Shown here: positions 43,342-51,922 of the stretch, one piece after another
How positions within the stretch are numbered: position 1 is the stretch's first letter
How the letters are laid out: every line of letters begins with the position of its first letter
Assembly (NCBI RefSeq): GCF_000756665.1
Contig: NZ_ARXV01000014.1
Coordinates: 43,938-107,937, forward strand
DNA length: 64,000 nucleotides
Reading direction: 5' to 3'
From: Alcanivorax nanhaiticus
GTDB taxonomy: Bacteria > Pseudomonadota > Gammaproteobacteria > Pseudomonadales > Alcanivoracaceae
Program-made: the position numbers and the translations under genes
Notes under the pieces: model-generated
What the model saw: only the letters and a program-made list of their open reading frames with translations
What the model was told of the DNA's origin: nothing
Databases searched by the model: none

Positions 43342-45341
43342 GGCCGCACTCCTGTCCGGGCCCAACTGGCGGTGACGCCGGCAAAGACCTGCCACTGATT
43401 TTCACGGTCCAGCGCATCCAGCACTGGCTGGCGATAATACTGGCCACCCAGATTCAGGCTCACGCCGGGCACCCAGCCACGGGGCTGTCGCCATTGCCAG
43501 TTCACACTGCCCTGCACGTCATCGAGCCGCTGACTGTCTGCACCGTCCTGTTCCAGCCGGCCCCAGGTATAGGTGAGGCTGGACCACACCCGGCGGCTCC
43601 ACTGCATACCCAGTGTCATCCCCGCCTGGCTCAATGTTGAGTCGTCGTCTGAAAGCAAACGGTTCATGGATTCTGCTCGCTGCCCATAGGGCTCCAGGGT
43701 AAGCCGCTCACCCATCGGCAGGCGCACGCTCAGTTGCGAGAGTTCGGTTTCCAGATCAGAGAGAAAGGTCTGTTCGCTGCGATCCCGGCCACGGCTGTGG
43801 GCCAGATCCCAGGACCAGCGCGGGTACTGGATTGCCAGCGACGCCGTCATCTGCTGGTTGCGGTACAGATCCCCTTCGCTGAGCAGAGCCGCCGCGCGGC
43901 TGACATCCTGATCGGTGTTCTGCCAGCTCAAATTGAACGCCGGCTGTCCCAGCCAGCCATTGCCGTTGAGCAGTGGGGCGTAGCCCAGGCTATAGCTTTG
44001 TTGTTCCAGCTCCGTCACCGGCAACAGCGGGTTGTCATCCACGTTGTCATCCTGGGTCCCCAGATAGGCCTGCAGGGACAGTCCTGCCCAGAACAGGGAG
44101 CCATAGCCACCCAGCACACTGCGGTCCGCCAGCATCTGTGGATTGGTGGGACTGTAGAAGGCCGTGCCTACTTCCCGGCGCTCGATGCCGGTACTCATGG
44201 CTACCGGCTGCCCCATCAGCTTCCAGTTCCTCAGCGGATACCAGGTGAGCCGGGTATCCCAGGCCTCGTCCCGTTGTTCTTCAAGAGCGGGGCCCGGAGA
44301 CAGACTGTCCGCATCACTTTCCTGACTGGACCAGGCGTATTCCCCCTGCCAGTGCACTCGCTCATCAAACAGCCAGCTTTCCAGGGCCACACTGCTGGCC
44401 TCCCCGGATCGGGTTTCCGGATCAGACAGCACGCCGCTGCCAAACTCGCCATTGCCACTGGGGCCTTCGCCCTGCAACCAGCTGACGGTGACGCTGAGCG
44501 ATTCCGGCGCATCCGCAATTGGACGATGGGTGAGGCTGGCCCCATCACTACGACGCTCCGGCTCACGGGTCCACAGGGCGCTGCCGCCACCGGGGGGCGG
44601 AGTACGCAATGACCAGAGGATAACGTCGACAGGCTCGGTACTCAGACCGGCGGACAAACCACGGCGCAGCACCGGCTGCATCAATAACGTGGAGCTCAGG
44701 GGAATCTGGTCACCGGCGGTCCATTGCCACGGGCCGTGCTGACCCTGCACATGCACATAGCCCAATGACATGCCGTCACGGCCACTGCCCTCCAGCGGGT
44801 CGCGGCTGGTCCCCAGGGCTTCCACCACCGCACTGCTGCGCCACTGACCATCCGCCGCCGTGGCACCCACCCGCAAACCGCCGTCCACCACAGTGCTGTC
44901 CGGCAAGGGCTCGGGCAGGTTGTCCTCGTCCAGGCGCTCACTGACGGTGACATCCAGGCGGGCATTCAGACCGGCTTCGCGAAAGCGCGCCGAGTGCCGC
45001 ACGGTAAACGTCCATACCCCATGCTCATGCAGGTCACCTGCCGGAGTCATCTCTACCAGTCGTAACTGATGATCGCCGGTGGGCAGGGCGGAAGGGGGAA
45101 TCAGACTCAGCTTGCCGGGCTCGGACTCCACCAGCAGTGGGGAGACATCCGTGTTGTTCAGCTCCAGCAGCCATTGCGAATCAGCTGCAGCAGACTCCGG
45201 CAGCGACACCGTAATCTCACTACCCGGGGTGATGGGTTGTGCCATCAACAACTCTGCTGATGCACTTGCATCTACACTGACGCTCATCAGGCAACACGCC
45301 AGCCAGCACCGTTGACGCACTCCCGATCGTTTCCTTTCCAT
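43338..45341 (-). CDS. Predicted outer-membrane beta-barrel protein of the sigma/subtilase operon
   Basis: 667 residues with an N-terminal signal (about 1-38). The N-terminal 130 residues are a soluble beta domain (LLELNNTDVSPLLVESEPGKLSLIPPSALPTGDHQLRLVEM). The rest alternates aromatic/polar strands with Asp/Gly/Ser turns, typical of a 16- or more-stranded barrel, and ends with strand-like WQVFAGVTASWARTGVRP. No TonB box or Omp85 motif is visible. First gene of the operon; its upstream region is shared with the divergent small protein. GAGAAGG precedes the ATG at 45341. Confidence 0.65.
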   Translation of the reverse strand: MERKRSGVRQRCWLACCLMSVSVDASASAELLMAQPITPGSEITVSLPESAAADSQWLLELNNTDVSPLLVESEPGKLSLIPPSALPTGDHQLRLVEMTPAGDLHEHGVWTFTVRHSARFREAGLNARLDVTVSERLDEDNLPEPLPDSTVVDGGLRVGATAADGQWRSSAVVEALGTSRDPLEGSGRDGMSLGYVHVQGQHGPWQWTAGDQIPLSSTLLMQPVLRRGLSAGLSTEPVDVILWSLRTPPPGGGSALWTREPERRSDGASLTHRPIADAPESLSVTVSWLQGEGPSGNGEFGSGVLSDPETRSGEASSVALESWLFDERVHWQGEYAWSSQESDADSLSPGPALEEQRDEAWDTRLTWYPLRNWKLMGQPVAMSTGIERREVGTAFYSPTNPQMLADRSVLGGYGSLFWAGLSLQAYLGTQDDNVDDNPLLPVTELEQQSYSLGYAPLLNGNGWLGQPAFNLSWQNTDQDVSRAAALLSEGDLYRNQQMTASLAIQYPRWSWDLAHSRGRDRSEQTFLSDLETELSQLSVRLPMGERLTLEPYGQRAESMNRLLSDDDSTLSQAGMTLGMQWSRRVWSSLTYTWGRLEQDGADSQRLDDVQGSVNWQWRQPRGWVPGVSLNLGGQYYRQPVLDALDRENQWQVFAGVTASWARTGVRP

Positions 45342-45419
45342 GGCCTTCTCTACTTCGCAATGCATCCGCATTGATCCTGCCGGGTAGATTAATTCCCCCG
45401 CATTATCCCCAAAAAAATT

Positions 45420-45444
45420 GAACCGTTACTGGCGGGCCTGCGAC
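45420..45444 (+). promoter_or_regulatory. ECF-type promoter candidate for the small secreted protein
   Basis: GAACC (45420-45424), 16 bp, CGAC (45441-45444), followed by a 36-bp leader to the ATG at 45480. GAAC and CGAC/CGTC boxes at this spacing are typical of ECF sigma promoters. Possible autoregulated target of the sigma factor at 41585. Confidence 0.45.
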
Positions 45445-45479
45445 TCCTGAACACTTAACCTCAAACAAGGAGTCTTACC

Positions 45480-45806
45480 ATGAACCCGATAAAACAGTGT
45501 TTTCGTATCGCCACGTTGACCCTCGCCATCGCCACCAGCCAGCAAGGTCTGTGCGCAGGCTACCTGAAAATCGATGGCATCAAGGGCGAAAGTCAGCGTT
45601 CGGCACCGACTGCCGCTCACCGCTTTCATCATGGCGGTGGAGGCGGTGCCGGCAAAGCCAACTTCCAGCAACAACCGGCCGCCCGCGGCGGCCTGGATCG
45701 CGATATCATTCGTCGCGCCGCCGAGCCTCAGACCCAAACCACTACTCGGCTGCCCAAGGTGGACACCCCTCATGTAACCGGCGTCGAACCTGACGAAATC
45801 GATTAA
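45480..45806 (+). CDS. Small secreted protein with Hcp-like KIDGIKGES start
   Basis: 108 residues. Signal peptide to about 26 (...TSQQGLCA). The mature protein begins GYLKIDGIKGESQR, which matches the first strand of Hcp-family tube proteins (PF05638), but the remaining Hcp barrel is missing; instead there is a Gly/His-rich stretch (HHGGGGGAGKANFQQQ) and a polar C-terminus (PHVTGVEPDEID). It may be a processed peptide or surface ligand of the neighbouring system. AAGGAG before the ATG; a terminator follows. Confidence 0.7.
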   Translation: MNPIKQCFRIATLTLAIATSQQGLCAGYLKIDGIKGESQRSAPTAAHRFHHGGGGGAGKANFQQQPAARGGLDRDIIRRAAEPQTQTTTRLPKVDTPHVTGVEPDEID

Positions 45807-45812
45807 AATATT

Positions 45813-45845
45813 GGCCTCTCTGTATCCTGCAGGGAGGTCACTTTT
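45813..45845 (+). terminator. Terminator after the small secreted protein gene
   Basis: Stem GGCCTCTCTG/CAGGGAGGTC (10 bp with two G-T pairs, 45813-45822 and 45830-45839) followed by ACTTTTT. Confidence 0.7.
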
Positions 45846-46089
45846 TCTGAATCCGTTTCAGAAATATTCCACTTTTTATGCGCACCTAAATTACCACAAA
45901 CCTGCCCATTCTTTACGTCACAGCTATGCAAAACATGATGCATGGCACAGTGCCATCACCCACATCCTCCTAGACTTTCTCGCCTACCGGTCAACCCCGA
46001 CAAGAACCATAAAAATAATTTTCAATATTTTGAACCGTTGCGAACGACGCCACGACCCAGGGAAAAACATTCACCTAGAGGGAATACTC

Positions 46090-48261
46090 ATGTCACGCTT
46101 TCTGCACCCCATTGGCCCTTCCCTGGTGCTGGCCAGCACCATTGTCTTGACTGCCTGCGGCGGAGGAGGCGGTGGAGGCTCCAACAACAATGGCGCCCCT
46201 GCTCCCGGCACTGCAAACGTTGAACGCTATGCCATCGCAACAGCCTACAACGGGGATACCCTGGCAACCTATGCAGTAGAACCACAAAGTGGTTTGATGC
46301 GGCTGGTGGACAAGGTAGGGAGCATCAACAATGCTACTGCTGTCGCAATCCGGCCCGGCCACGATGAAGTGATGGCGCTGACCAACGGAGGCGTCATCTA
46401 CCAATACTCGCTTTCAGCCCGAGGTGAACTGGATTACATGGATTTCGCCATCACCAACGGCGGCGCCCTCAATGATCTGGCAGTCCACCCCTCAGGCAAT
46501 TATGTCTATGTCGCTGATGGCAACGCTGGCATCTACCAGCTCGGCTTTGATGAAGATGGCCTCATCACGCTTATGGAGCCCGAGGAACTGGTCGTTTCCG
46601 ATAATATGGATGCGCAGTTTACCAGCGTTGCCCTGAACAGAAGTGGCAAGCATCTGTATGCCGCTGACATCGTTAACGGCATCTCACACTTCAGCGTTGC
46701 GCTTGACGGCACCCTGACATTTGAAGAAAGCATCCTTGTTGATTCCGCCTGGCAAATTGTCGCTCATCCAAATCGTGACCTTCTCTACGCCATCGAACGA
46801 AATGATGGCTCCCTTCATCAATTCAGAATTTTAAGCAATGGCTCTCTGGAAAGTCTCGCCACCTCACCATACCTGGGCGGGCAACTGGAAGGTCTGACGC
46901 TGGATAGAAGCGGGAATTATCTTTATATCTCTGACATCACTAACGATGTTATCTGGCAATTACGCATCGGCAGCAATGGTATGGCTTCGCTGCTGGACAA
47001 CCCGTCTATTGATGTCCCAACCAACACTCCCCGGTCCCTGAAGGCAAGCCCGGCCAGTAACCGCATTTATCTTGCTGATCAAAACGGTTCTGCCATGCTG
47101 GCTTTCTCCATCAGCAGCAACGGTGAACTTTCTGCAATGACACCAGACCGTGTCGCAATGGATGCGTACCCCACCGACCTGGTATTCAGCACCGGCCCTG
47201 CGCTTGAAGCGCATACCACTGCTGCCTATGTCATCAATGGCAACAGCAATAACGTCAGTCAATTCCTGATGGATGATGCCGGCACCTTGACCCCTCTTGG
47301 CGATACCCCCCCCGCCACCGGTGCGTTCCCTCAGGCCATCGCCGCACACCCCAACGGCAAATCCTTCTACGTGGCCAATTACAGCGACAACACCGTATCC
47401 CAGTACCGCCGTGTTACCAGCGCCAACTTGGACTACGAAGTAGATGAACTTAGAGCGATTCAAGACGATGCCGAAATGGATCTGGGTCCTGCTGCCCTGG
47501 TGGTACATCCCTCTGGCAACTACCTCTATGTGGTGTGTAGTGGCAACGACAGCGTTTCCACCTACAAACTTCAAAACAATGGCGAGATCGTAGACAACAA
47601 CGGTATCGGTATTTACATGCCGGATGATATTTTGCTGGTCGATCGGGATCAGTTTGGTTTCCCTGATCCTTCTGCCATCGCCATCGACCCCGCCGGACGT
47701 TATCTGTGGGTCAGCAATAACAACAACCCCGGCACAGTCATCGCCTTCCAGATCGATCCGACCGATGGCAGTCTGACCAAGGGTGACAGCACCTCCGCAG
47801 GCAACGCTCCCCGCGCTATCACAGTCAATGCTGATGGAACGGCGGTTTATATCACTGCTTCTGGCGATAACAGCATTCGCCGCTACTCGGTTGCCGCCAA
47901 TGGCGACCTGATTTACCCCGCGGTTCAGAACATTGCCTCAGACCAGTATCCCGCCAGCCTGGTACTGGCTCCCAAAGGCAATGCCCTCTATGCAGCCAAC
48001 ACCCTGTCGTCCAATGTCAGCCAGTTTTCGGTGGCCAACGACGGTTCTCTGGCGGCCATGAATCCGGCATCGCTGAGCACCGGCATAGCGCCACAGGGAA
48101 TGGCGATAGACCCCACCGGCAAGAACCTGTTAATTGCCAATCAGGCCTCTGGAGACATCACTCGCTTCTCTGCGGATAACAACGGAGCCCTGACCGTTGA
48201 GGAAACACTCTCCGTCGGTATCAACCCGCAAGGCATCAGTATCGTTGGCTACACGGAATAA
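46090..48261 (+). CDS. Beta-propeller lipoprotein (lactonase/YncE-like)
   Basis: 723 residues beginning MSRFLHPIGPSLVLASTIVLTAC with lipobox LTAC and a glycine-rich linker. The body is a long series of about 45-residue beta-propeller blades of the YVTN/lactonase type (PSGNYVYVADGNAGIYQL, PNGKSFYVANYSDNTVSQY, PAGRYLWVSNNNNPGTVIAF, ADGTAVYITASGDNSIRRY, PKGNALYAANTLSSNVSQF, PTGKNLLIANQASGDITRF), enough for two propellers. No enzymatic residues can be assigned; binding or adhesion at the outer membrane is likely. GAGGGA lies 6 bp before the ATG; the longer frame upstream is AT-rich and not coding. Confidence 0.83.
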   Translation: MSRFLHPIGPSLVLASTIVLTACGGGGGGGSNNNGAPAPGTANVERYAIATAYNGDTLATYAVEPQSGLMRLVDKVGSINNATAVAIRPGHDEVMALTNGGVIYQYSLSARGELDYMDFAITNGGALNDLAVHPSGNYVYVADGNAGIYQLGFDEDGLITLMEPEELVVSDNMDAQFTSVALNRSGKHLYAADIVNGISHFSVALDGTLTFEESILVDSAWQIVAHPNRDLLYAIERNDGSLHQFRILSNGSLESLATSPYLGGQLEGLTLDRSGNYLYISDITNDVIWQLRIGSNGMASLLDNPSIDVPTNTPRSLKASPASNRIYLADQNGSAMLAFSISSNGELSAMTPDRVAMDAYPTDLVFSTGPALEAHTTAAYVINGNSNNVSQFLMDDAGTLTPLGDTPPATGAFPQAIAAHPNGKSFYVANYSDNTVSQYRRVTSANLDYEVDELRAIQDDAEMDLGPAALVVHPSGNYLYVVCSGNDSVSTYKLQNNGEIVDNNGIGIYMPDDILLVDRDQFGFPDPSAIAIDPAGRYLWVSNNNNPGTVIAFQIDPTDGSLTKGDSTSAGNAPRAITVNADGTAVYITASGDNSIRRYSVAANGDLIYPAVQNIASDQYPASLVLAPKGNALYAANTLSSNVSQFSVANDGSLAAMNPASLSTGIAPQGMAIDPTGKNLLIANQASGDITRFSADNNGALTVEETLSVGINPQGISIVGYTE

Positions 48262-48280
48262 ATTCTGGCCAGAGAGACAA

Positions 48281-48308
48281 AAAAGGAGCGCTTAACGCGC
48301 TCCTTTTT
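48281..48308. terminator. Bidirectional terminator between propeller and methyltransferase genes
   Basis: AAAAGGAGCGC (48281-48291), loop TTAAC, GCGCTCCTTTT (48297-48307), with A-run before and T-run after, between convergent genes. Confidence 0.88.
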
Positions 48309-48325
48309 ATTGCCATCCAATCCTC

Positions 48326-48982
48326 TTAAAACAGACCAGGCAATAGCGCAGCGGTCCGCTGGCGGTAATCCTCAAACTGCACCGGAAAGCGCTCCGCAAG
48401 CACAGCGTCTTCCCGATAAATGCGGAAAATAGACAGCGGCAAAATGACCAGCAACATGAAACATAGTGCCTCAGGCACTGACTGCCAGAGCAGAATTCCC
48501 GCACATACCAGAATCAGTCCCAGCTCAGAAGGGTGGCGAAGCCAGCGATACAACCCGTGCTGAATCAGTCGATGGTCATGTCGCAGCGCAATGTGGCTGA
48601 CAAAGTGCTTGTTCAGTGTCTGGATCGCCAAAACCCGCAAACCAATCCCTGCCAGCAACACCGGCGCTCCGATCAGATGCCACCAGGCCCACTCCACATT
48701 GATCTGCCGATAGCCAAGCAAATCAATCCAGAAGAAAACCAGTAATGCCATGCCGGTCACATAGGGAAGCCAGGCATGGCAAAGCGCCTGTTCCTGTGAT
48801 TGATGGGCCTTGGTGCTGGCGATGATTTCCACCGCCACAAAAACACTGACCATCAGATAGAAGCCGACCGTCGCAGGCTTCTGAAGAAAACGAACATCGA
48901 AGGGGAAGACCAGCATCGGCAGTGATAGCAGCGCTGCGTTAAGCAACACCGCTATCACGATCACCAAGCGGTCAAGCGGCAC
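48326..48982 (-). CDS. Isoprenylcysteine methyltransferase-like membrane protein (PEMT/ICMT family)
   Basis: 218 residues with about six membrane helices. The C-terminal SAM-binding signature is HRLIQHGLYRWLRHPSELGL, then REDAVLAERFPVQFEDYRQRTAALLPGL, as in the ICMT/PEMT family. Substrate unknown in bacteria. Its start overlaps the end of the TerB-like gene by 11 bp, so the two are co-expressed. Confidence 0.83.
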   Translation of the reverse strand: MPLDRLVIVIAVLLNAALLSLPMLVFPFDVRFLQKPATVGFYLMVSVFVAVEIIASTKAHQSQEQALCHAWLPYVTGMALLVFFWIDLLGYRQINVEWAWWHLIGAPVLLAGIGLRVLAIQTLNKHFVSHIALRHDHRLIQHGLYRWLRHPSELGLILVCAGILLWQSVPEALCFMLLVILPLSIFRIYREDAVLAERFPVQFEDYRQRTAALLPGLF

Positions 48983-49586
48983 TACTGATCACGCCCTGCA
49001 CATGGGCATGAGTCATACCCAGACCGGCACCAATCTCTGCCAGCATGCGCTGCTCTTCTTCCTGAAATTCGCCATCCGCCAGCGCCACATAGAGTGCCGC
49101 CTTGATGACCATTTCCTTGCCTTCCTCATTCAGATAACCACGCACTGCAGAGAGGCTTTCTGCCAGCGGCTCCTGGCTTTCACGAATCAGGTAGATCTCT
49201 TCGCGCAACGCGCTTTGGGCAATCTCCCGGCCGGAGACTTTCTGGAACACTTGCTGCGCCATTTCAATTTCGGAATCCTCAACCACCCCATCGGCCAGCA
49301 ACATGTGCATCATGACTTTCTTGATGGTGGTCTGGTATTCCGCTTCAAAACGTTCACGGTTGGCAGCAGGATCATGATCCAGCACGGACGGTTTGTAGGC
49401 ATCCTTGCAGCTGATGCATTCCACATATTCGCCCAGCTTGTCGAGCGGAATCAGTGGAATGAAATAGAGGGTGAAAAAGCGGCGCACCCGCTTGAGACCA
49501 TAGTTGCGTGTGGTCTCACAGGTCGGACAGTGAAACTCCCCCTTTTGGGGTGTGGTTGTCACACCCCTGGTACCGAAGATAATCAT
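48972..49586 (-). CDS. Zinc-ribbon plus TerB-like tellurite-resistance domain protein
   Basis: 204 residues. An N-terminal zinc ribbon with CPTC (near 20) and CISC (near 58) encloses a hydrophobic hairpin (FFTLYFIPLIPLDKLGEYVE). The C-terminal TerB-like helical domain has MMHMLLADGVVEDSEIEMAQQVFQKVSG and ALYVALADGEFQEEEQRMLAEIGAGLGM, two Asp-rich metal-binding repeats. Start at 49586 gives better spacing from GGGGA than the ATG two codons upstream. Function unknown. Confidence 0.8.
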   Translation of the reverse strand: MIIFGTRGVTTTPQKGEFHCPTCETTRNYGLKRVRRFFTLYFIPLIPLDKLGEYVECISCKDAYKPSVLDHDPAANRERFEAEYQTTIKKVMMHMLLADGVVEDSEIEMAQQVFQKVSGREIAQSALREEIYLIRESQEPLAESLSAVRGYLNEEGKEMVIKAALYVALADGEFQEEEQRMLAEIGAGLGMTHAHVQGVISSAA

Positions 49587-49780
49587 ATGCATTCCCCAAG
49601 TGTTGTTCGACTATGAACACGCATCCCACGCCTGAACGCAGGTTGCACTGTATGTCACAGCGTTTTCCCCTCAGGAAATTATGGTCAAAATTTGTTCTTC
49701 TTCACTATGGTCAATGTCTTACACAGCGTGACTGGGTTGGCATTTCCAGCAACAGACACCCAATAACCACGCCATGTTGT

Positions 49781-50356
49781 TCAGCCCTGCCAGTCATACT
49801 CCATCTGGCGCGCCGTTTTCTCGGCCAGCTCACGGCTGTGTAATGTCTCGACCAGATGCAGACTCATGTCGATACCGGCGGAAATGCCCGCCGAGGTAAT
49901 GCGGTTGCCATCTTCCACCCAGCGCACCGTTTCATGCACCTGCAAATTCGGGTAGCGGCGATGAAGATCCGCTAAATCTTCCCAATGCGTCGTCACTTTT
50001 TCGTTACTAAGCAGGCCCGCCTCAGCCAACAGGAAGGCACCGGTGCATACCGACGTGACCCATCTGGCTGATTCCCCCGCATTGCGGATCGCCTGAAGCA
50101 ACCGGCGATTATTCATGGCCCAGGTATGCACACCGCCACTGACCAGCAGCACATCCAGCGGCGGATGATTGTCCAAGGTGAAATGGCTTTGTACTGTGAA
50201 GCCACCGCGCGCATTCACCGTTTGCCGCTCGCTGATCAAACACACCGACCAGGGTTTGGTAGAGCAAAGCCGAGCGGCAGTGGAAAACACTTCAAAGGGA
50301 CCTGCGAAATCCAGCACTTCTGCTTCGTCATAAATTACGATGCCGATGGTTTGCAT
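49781..50356 (-). CDS. DJ-1/PfpI family protein
   Basis: 191 residues of the class I glutamine amidotransferase-like fold. Nucleophile Cys104 sits in the elbow TSVCTGAFLLAEAGLL; an acidic residue Glu17 region (DFAGPFEVFSTA) completes the site. It resembles the N-terminal domain of GATase-type AraC regulators and isonitrile hydratase InhA, but no helix-turn-helix follows. Substrate unknown. About 190 bp upstream of the TerB gene region hold no recognisable feature. Confidence 0.82.
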   Translation of the reverse strand: MQTIGIVIYDEAEVLDFAGPFEVFSTAARLCSTKPWSVCLISERQTVNARGGFTVQSHFTLDNHPPLDVLLVSGGVHTWAMNNRRLLQAIRNAGESARWVTSVCTGAFLLAEAGLLSNEKVTTHWEDLADLHRRYPNLQVHETVRWVEDGNRITSAGISAGIDMSLHLVETLHSRELAEKTARQMEYDWQG

Positions 50357-50381
50357 GCTGACTCCGAAACGTGCTGTTCTG

Positions 50382-50717
50382 TTATTTGGGTGGCAATGTC
50401 ATGACGAAATCCAGACACCGGGATAGCCATTGTTGCAGGGCATCCTCTTCGGCCAGCACCGCCGCATCCACCATGATCATGCCCTTCATGGGCCGGCCGG
50501 TAAAATCCATTTCCGCCGCGCCCGGTTCCGCCAACAACGCAGAATATGCGCCGGGGCCAACACGGGCGATAAGATCATCGCCCAGAATACCGCAGCACAT
50601 GTTGCCGGCAATCATGAAGCACAAACCGCCAAACATGCGCTTTTCATCCGGCAATGCACCTGCCACACGATGCAGGCACTCTCGAACCCGTTCCGCCAGC
50701 TGGTGATCGAATGCCAT
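50382..50717 (-). CDS. TfoX N-terminal domain protein
   Basis: 111 residues with the TfoX-N pattern KRMFGGLCFMIAGNMCCGILGDDLIARVG and FTGRPMKGMIMVD. The competence regulator's C-terminal domain is absent. Stand-alone TfoX-N proteins are common and of unknown role. It lies between the PfpI-like and MAPEG genes in a tight minus-strand run. Confidence 0.85.
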   Translation of the reverse strand: MAFDHQLAERVRECLHRVAGALPDEKRMFGGLCFMIAGNMCCGILGDDLIARVGPGAYSALLAEPGAAEMDFTGRPMKGMIMVDAAVLAEEDALQQWLSRCLDFVMTLPPK

Positions 50718-50719
50718 AC

Positions 50720-51148
50720 TCAGAAAACCGTACGCAGCGCGTTAATGGTGAGCCCGATAAGGGCCAGTGAAGAGAGAAAGAACAAGACGAACCGCACCTC
50801 GATCTTGTTCACCAGCGCCTGCAGCAATGAATGCACAATGCGGATACCCACATAGGCCCAGGCAAGCGTCAGATTGATACCGTCACCCTGTCCCAGCAGC
50901 GCCAGTGCCAGCACGATGGCATAGAACACCGTGGGCTGTTCCATCAGATGATTGTAGTTGTCCGCCTTCCAGCGCACCTGGGCGGGGAGAGTATTCATCT
51001 GCTGGCCACTGGGCGCCTGCGGGTCGGGTTTCATGTTGGCCGCTTTCATGGCCGGCAGGCGGGTCAGATACATCCATAGCCACATCACCATGGACCAGGC
51101 CACCAACACCACCAGTGGAGCAAGAATCGGGGTAGATACCAGCATCAC
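50720..51148 (-). CDS. MAPEG family membrane protein
   Basis: 142 residues, four membrane helices, with the MAPEG pattern ADNYNHLMEQPTVFYAIVLALALLG and AWAYVGIRIVHSLLQALVNKIEVRF. The family includes glutathione-dependent microsomal transferases; bacterial members are usually of unknown activity. Two bases separate it from the TfoX-N gene. Confidence 0.88.
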   Translation of the reverse strand: MMLVSTPILAPLVVLVAWSMVMWLWMYLTRLPAMKAANMKPDPQAPSGQQMNTLPAQVRWKADNYNHLMEQPTVFYAIVLALALLGQGDGINLTLAWAYVGIRIVHSLLQALVNKIEVRFVLFFLSSLALIGLTINALRTVF

Positions 51149-51169
51149 ATACTCTCCTCTTGGTAAGGG

Positions 51170-51469
51170 TTACAACATACCCGTGGCAACGGCATAGCCC
51201 AGACAGGCCCCTGCGACCACAATCACGGCCAACAACATTCTGCCCAGCGGCAAGGAACGACTCTGTCTGGCTCCTGTGGAATCCTGACGCGATACACTTT
51301 TCCCCGATGCGGCCGGCGCCGCTTTTGGCGGTGACGTTTCTGCCAGATGGTTTTCCACCCATTCCTTGGCTTCGCGAAGACCCAGATTGTGTTCCTCACG
51401 CAACAACTTGATCGCCGCGATCTTGCTTTCCTGGCGCAGCACCTGTTCCACGTTATCCGGTAATCGCAT
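51170..51469 (-). CDS. Small L7/L12-C-terminal-like protein with C-terminal membrane anchor
   Basis: 99 residues. SKIAAIKLLREEHNLGLREAKEWVENHL matches the KxxRExxxLGLKEAKxxVE helix pair of ribosomal protein L7/L12 C-terminal domains. A polar linker and one membrane helix (about 77-97, MLLAVIVVAGACLGYAVATGM) follow. Function unknown; possibly a membrane-bound ribosome or complex tether. Confidence 0.75.
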   Translation of the reverse strand: MRLPDNVEQVLRQESKIAAIKLLREEHNLGLREAKEWVENHLAETSPPKAAPAASGKSVSRQDSTGARQSRSLPLGRMLLAVIVVAGACLGYAVATGML

Positions 51470-51487
51470 GCTATTTTTCTTCCCTGT

Positions 51488-51922
51488 TTAAATACGGTTA
51501 TCGAACCATTGCTGCAATCCAGTTCGCCACTGCAGCGCTTCTACATCCAACCAATCCCGGTAAGGGGCCGCAGGCTCGCTAATCAGCAATGTCATCATCA
51601 TGGCGATACCGATCAGCACCGTACACCAGAAAATCGTAGTGAATGGCTGCTTGCGGGTTTTATGACGAAACAACGGACGAGCCACCAGCGCGCCAGGCCA
51701 ACCACCCAGCAACGCCAGAAGATGCAGGTGCTTTTCCGGGGTTCGTTGTTTCTCCAGGCGGGCAGCGCGCTTGTCCACCCCATACAGGATCAGGGTCACC
51801 AGACTCAGCAGGGCAAATGCGAAGAGCAGGAAAGGAAAGAAAGTGTAGCCTTTAGACAACCAGAACATGGCCGCAAAAAAAGTGGCTACCGCAGCAACCG
51901 AAAAACCGAGCTGCGTCTTCAT
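51488..51922 (-). CDS. DUF1294 membrane protein
   Basis: 144 residues, three membrane helices, with the DUF1294 signature YGVDKRAARLEKQRTPEKHLHLLALLGGWPGALVARPLFRHKTRKQPF. Function unknown; other family members fuse this part to a cold-shock domain. Start at 51922 overlaps the rsmE stop (ATGA), the upstream in-frame start would lie inside rsmE. Confidence 0.85.
   Translation of the reverse strand: MKTQLGFSVAAVATFFAAMFWLSKGYTFFPFLLFAFALLSLVTLILYGVDKRAARLEKQRTPEKHLHLLALLGGWPGALVARPLFRHKTRKQPFTTIFWCTVLIGIAMMMTLLISEPAAPYRDWLDVEALQWRTGLQQWFDNRI

Noticed and set aside
45811..46089. Longer start for the beta-propeller lipoprotein
   Set aside because: The upstream stretch is AT-rich, begins at the terminator of the previous gene and would bury the lipoprotein signal peptide.
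49613..49843. 76-codon plus-strand open frame
   Set aside because: No ribosome-binding site or family similarity, and it overlaps the end of the PfpI-like gene.
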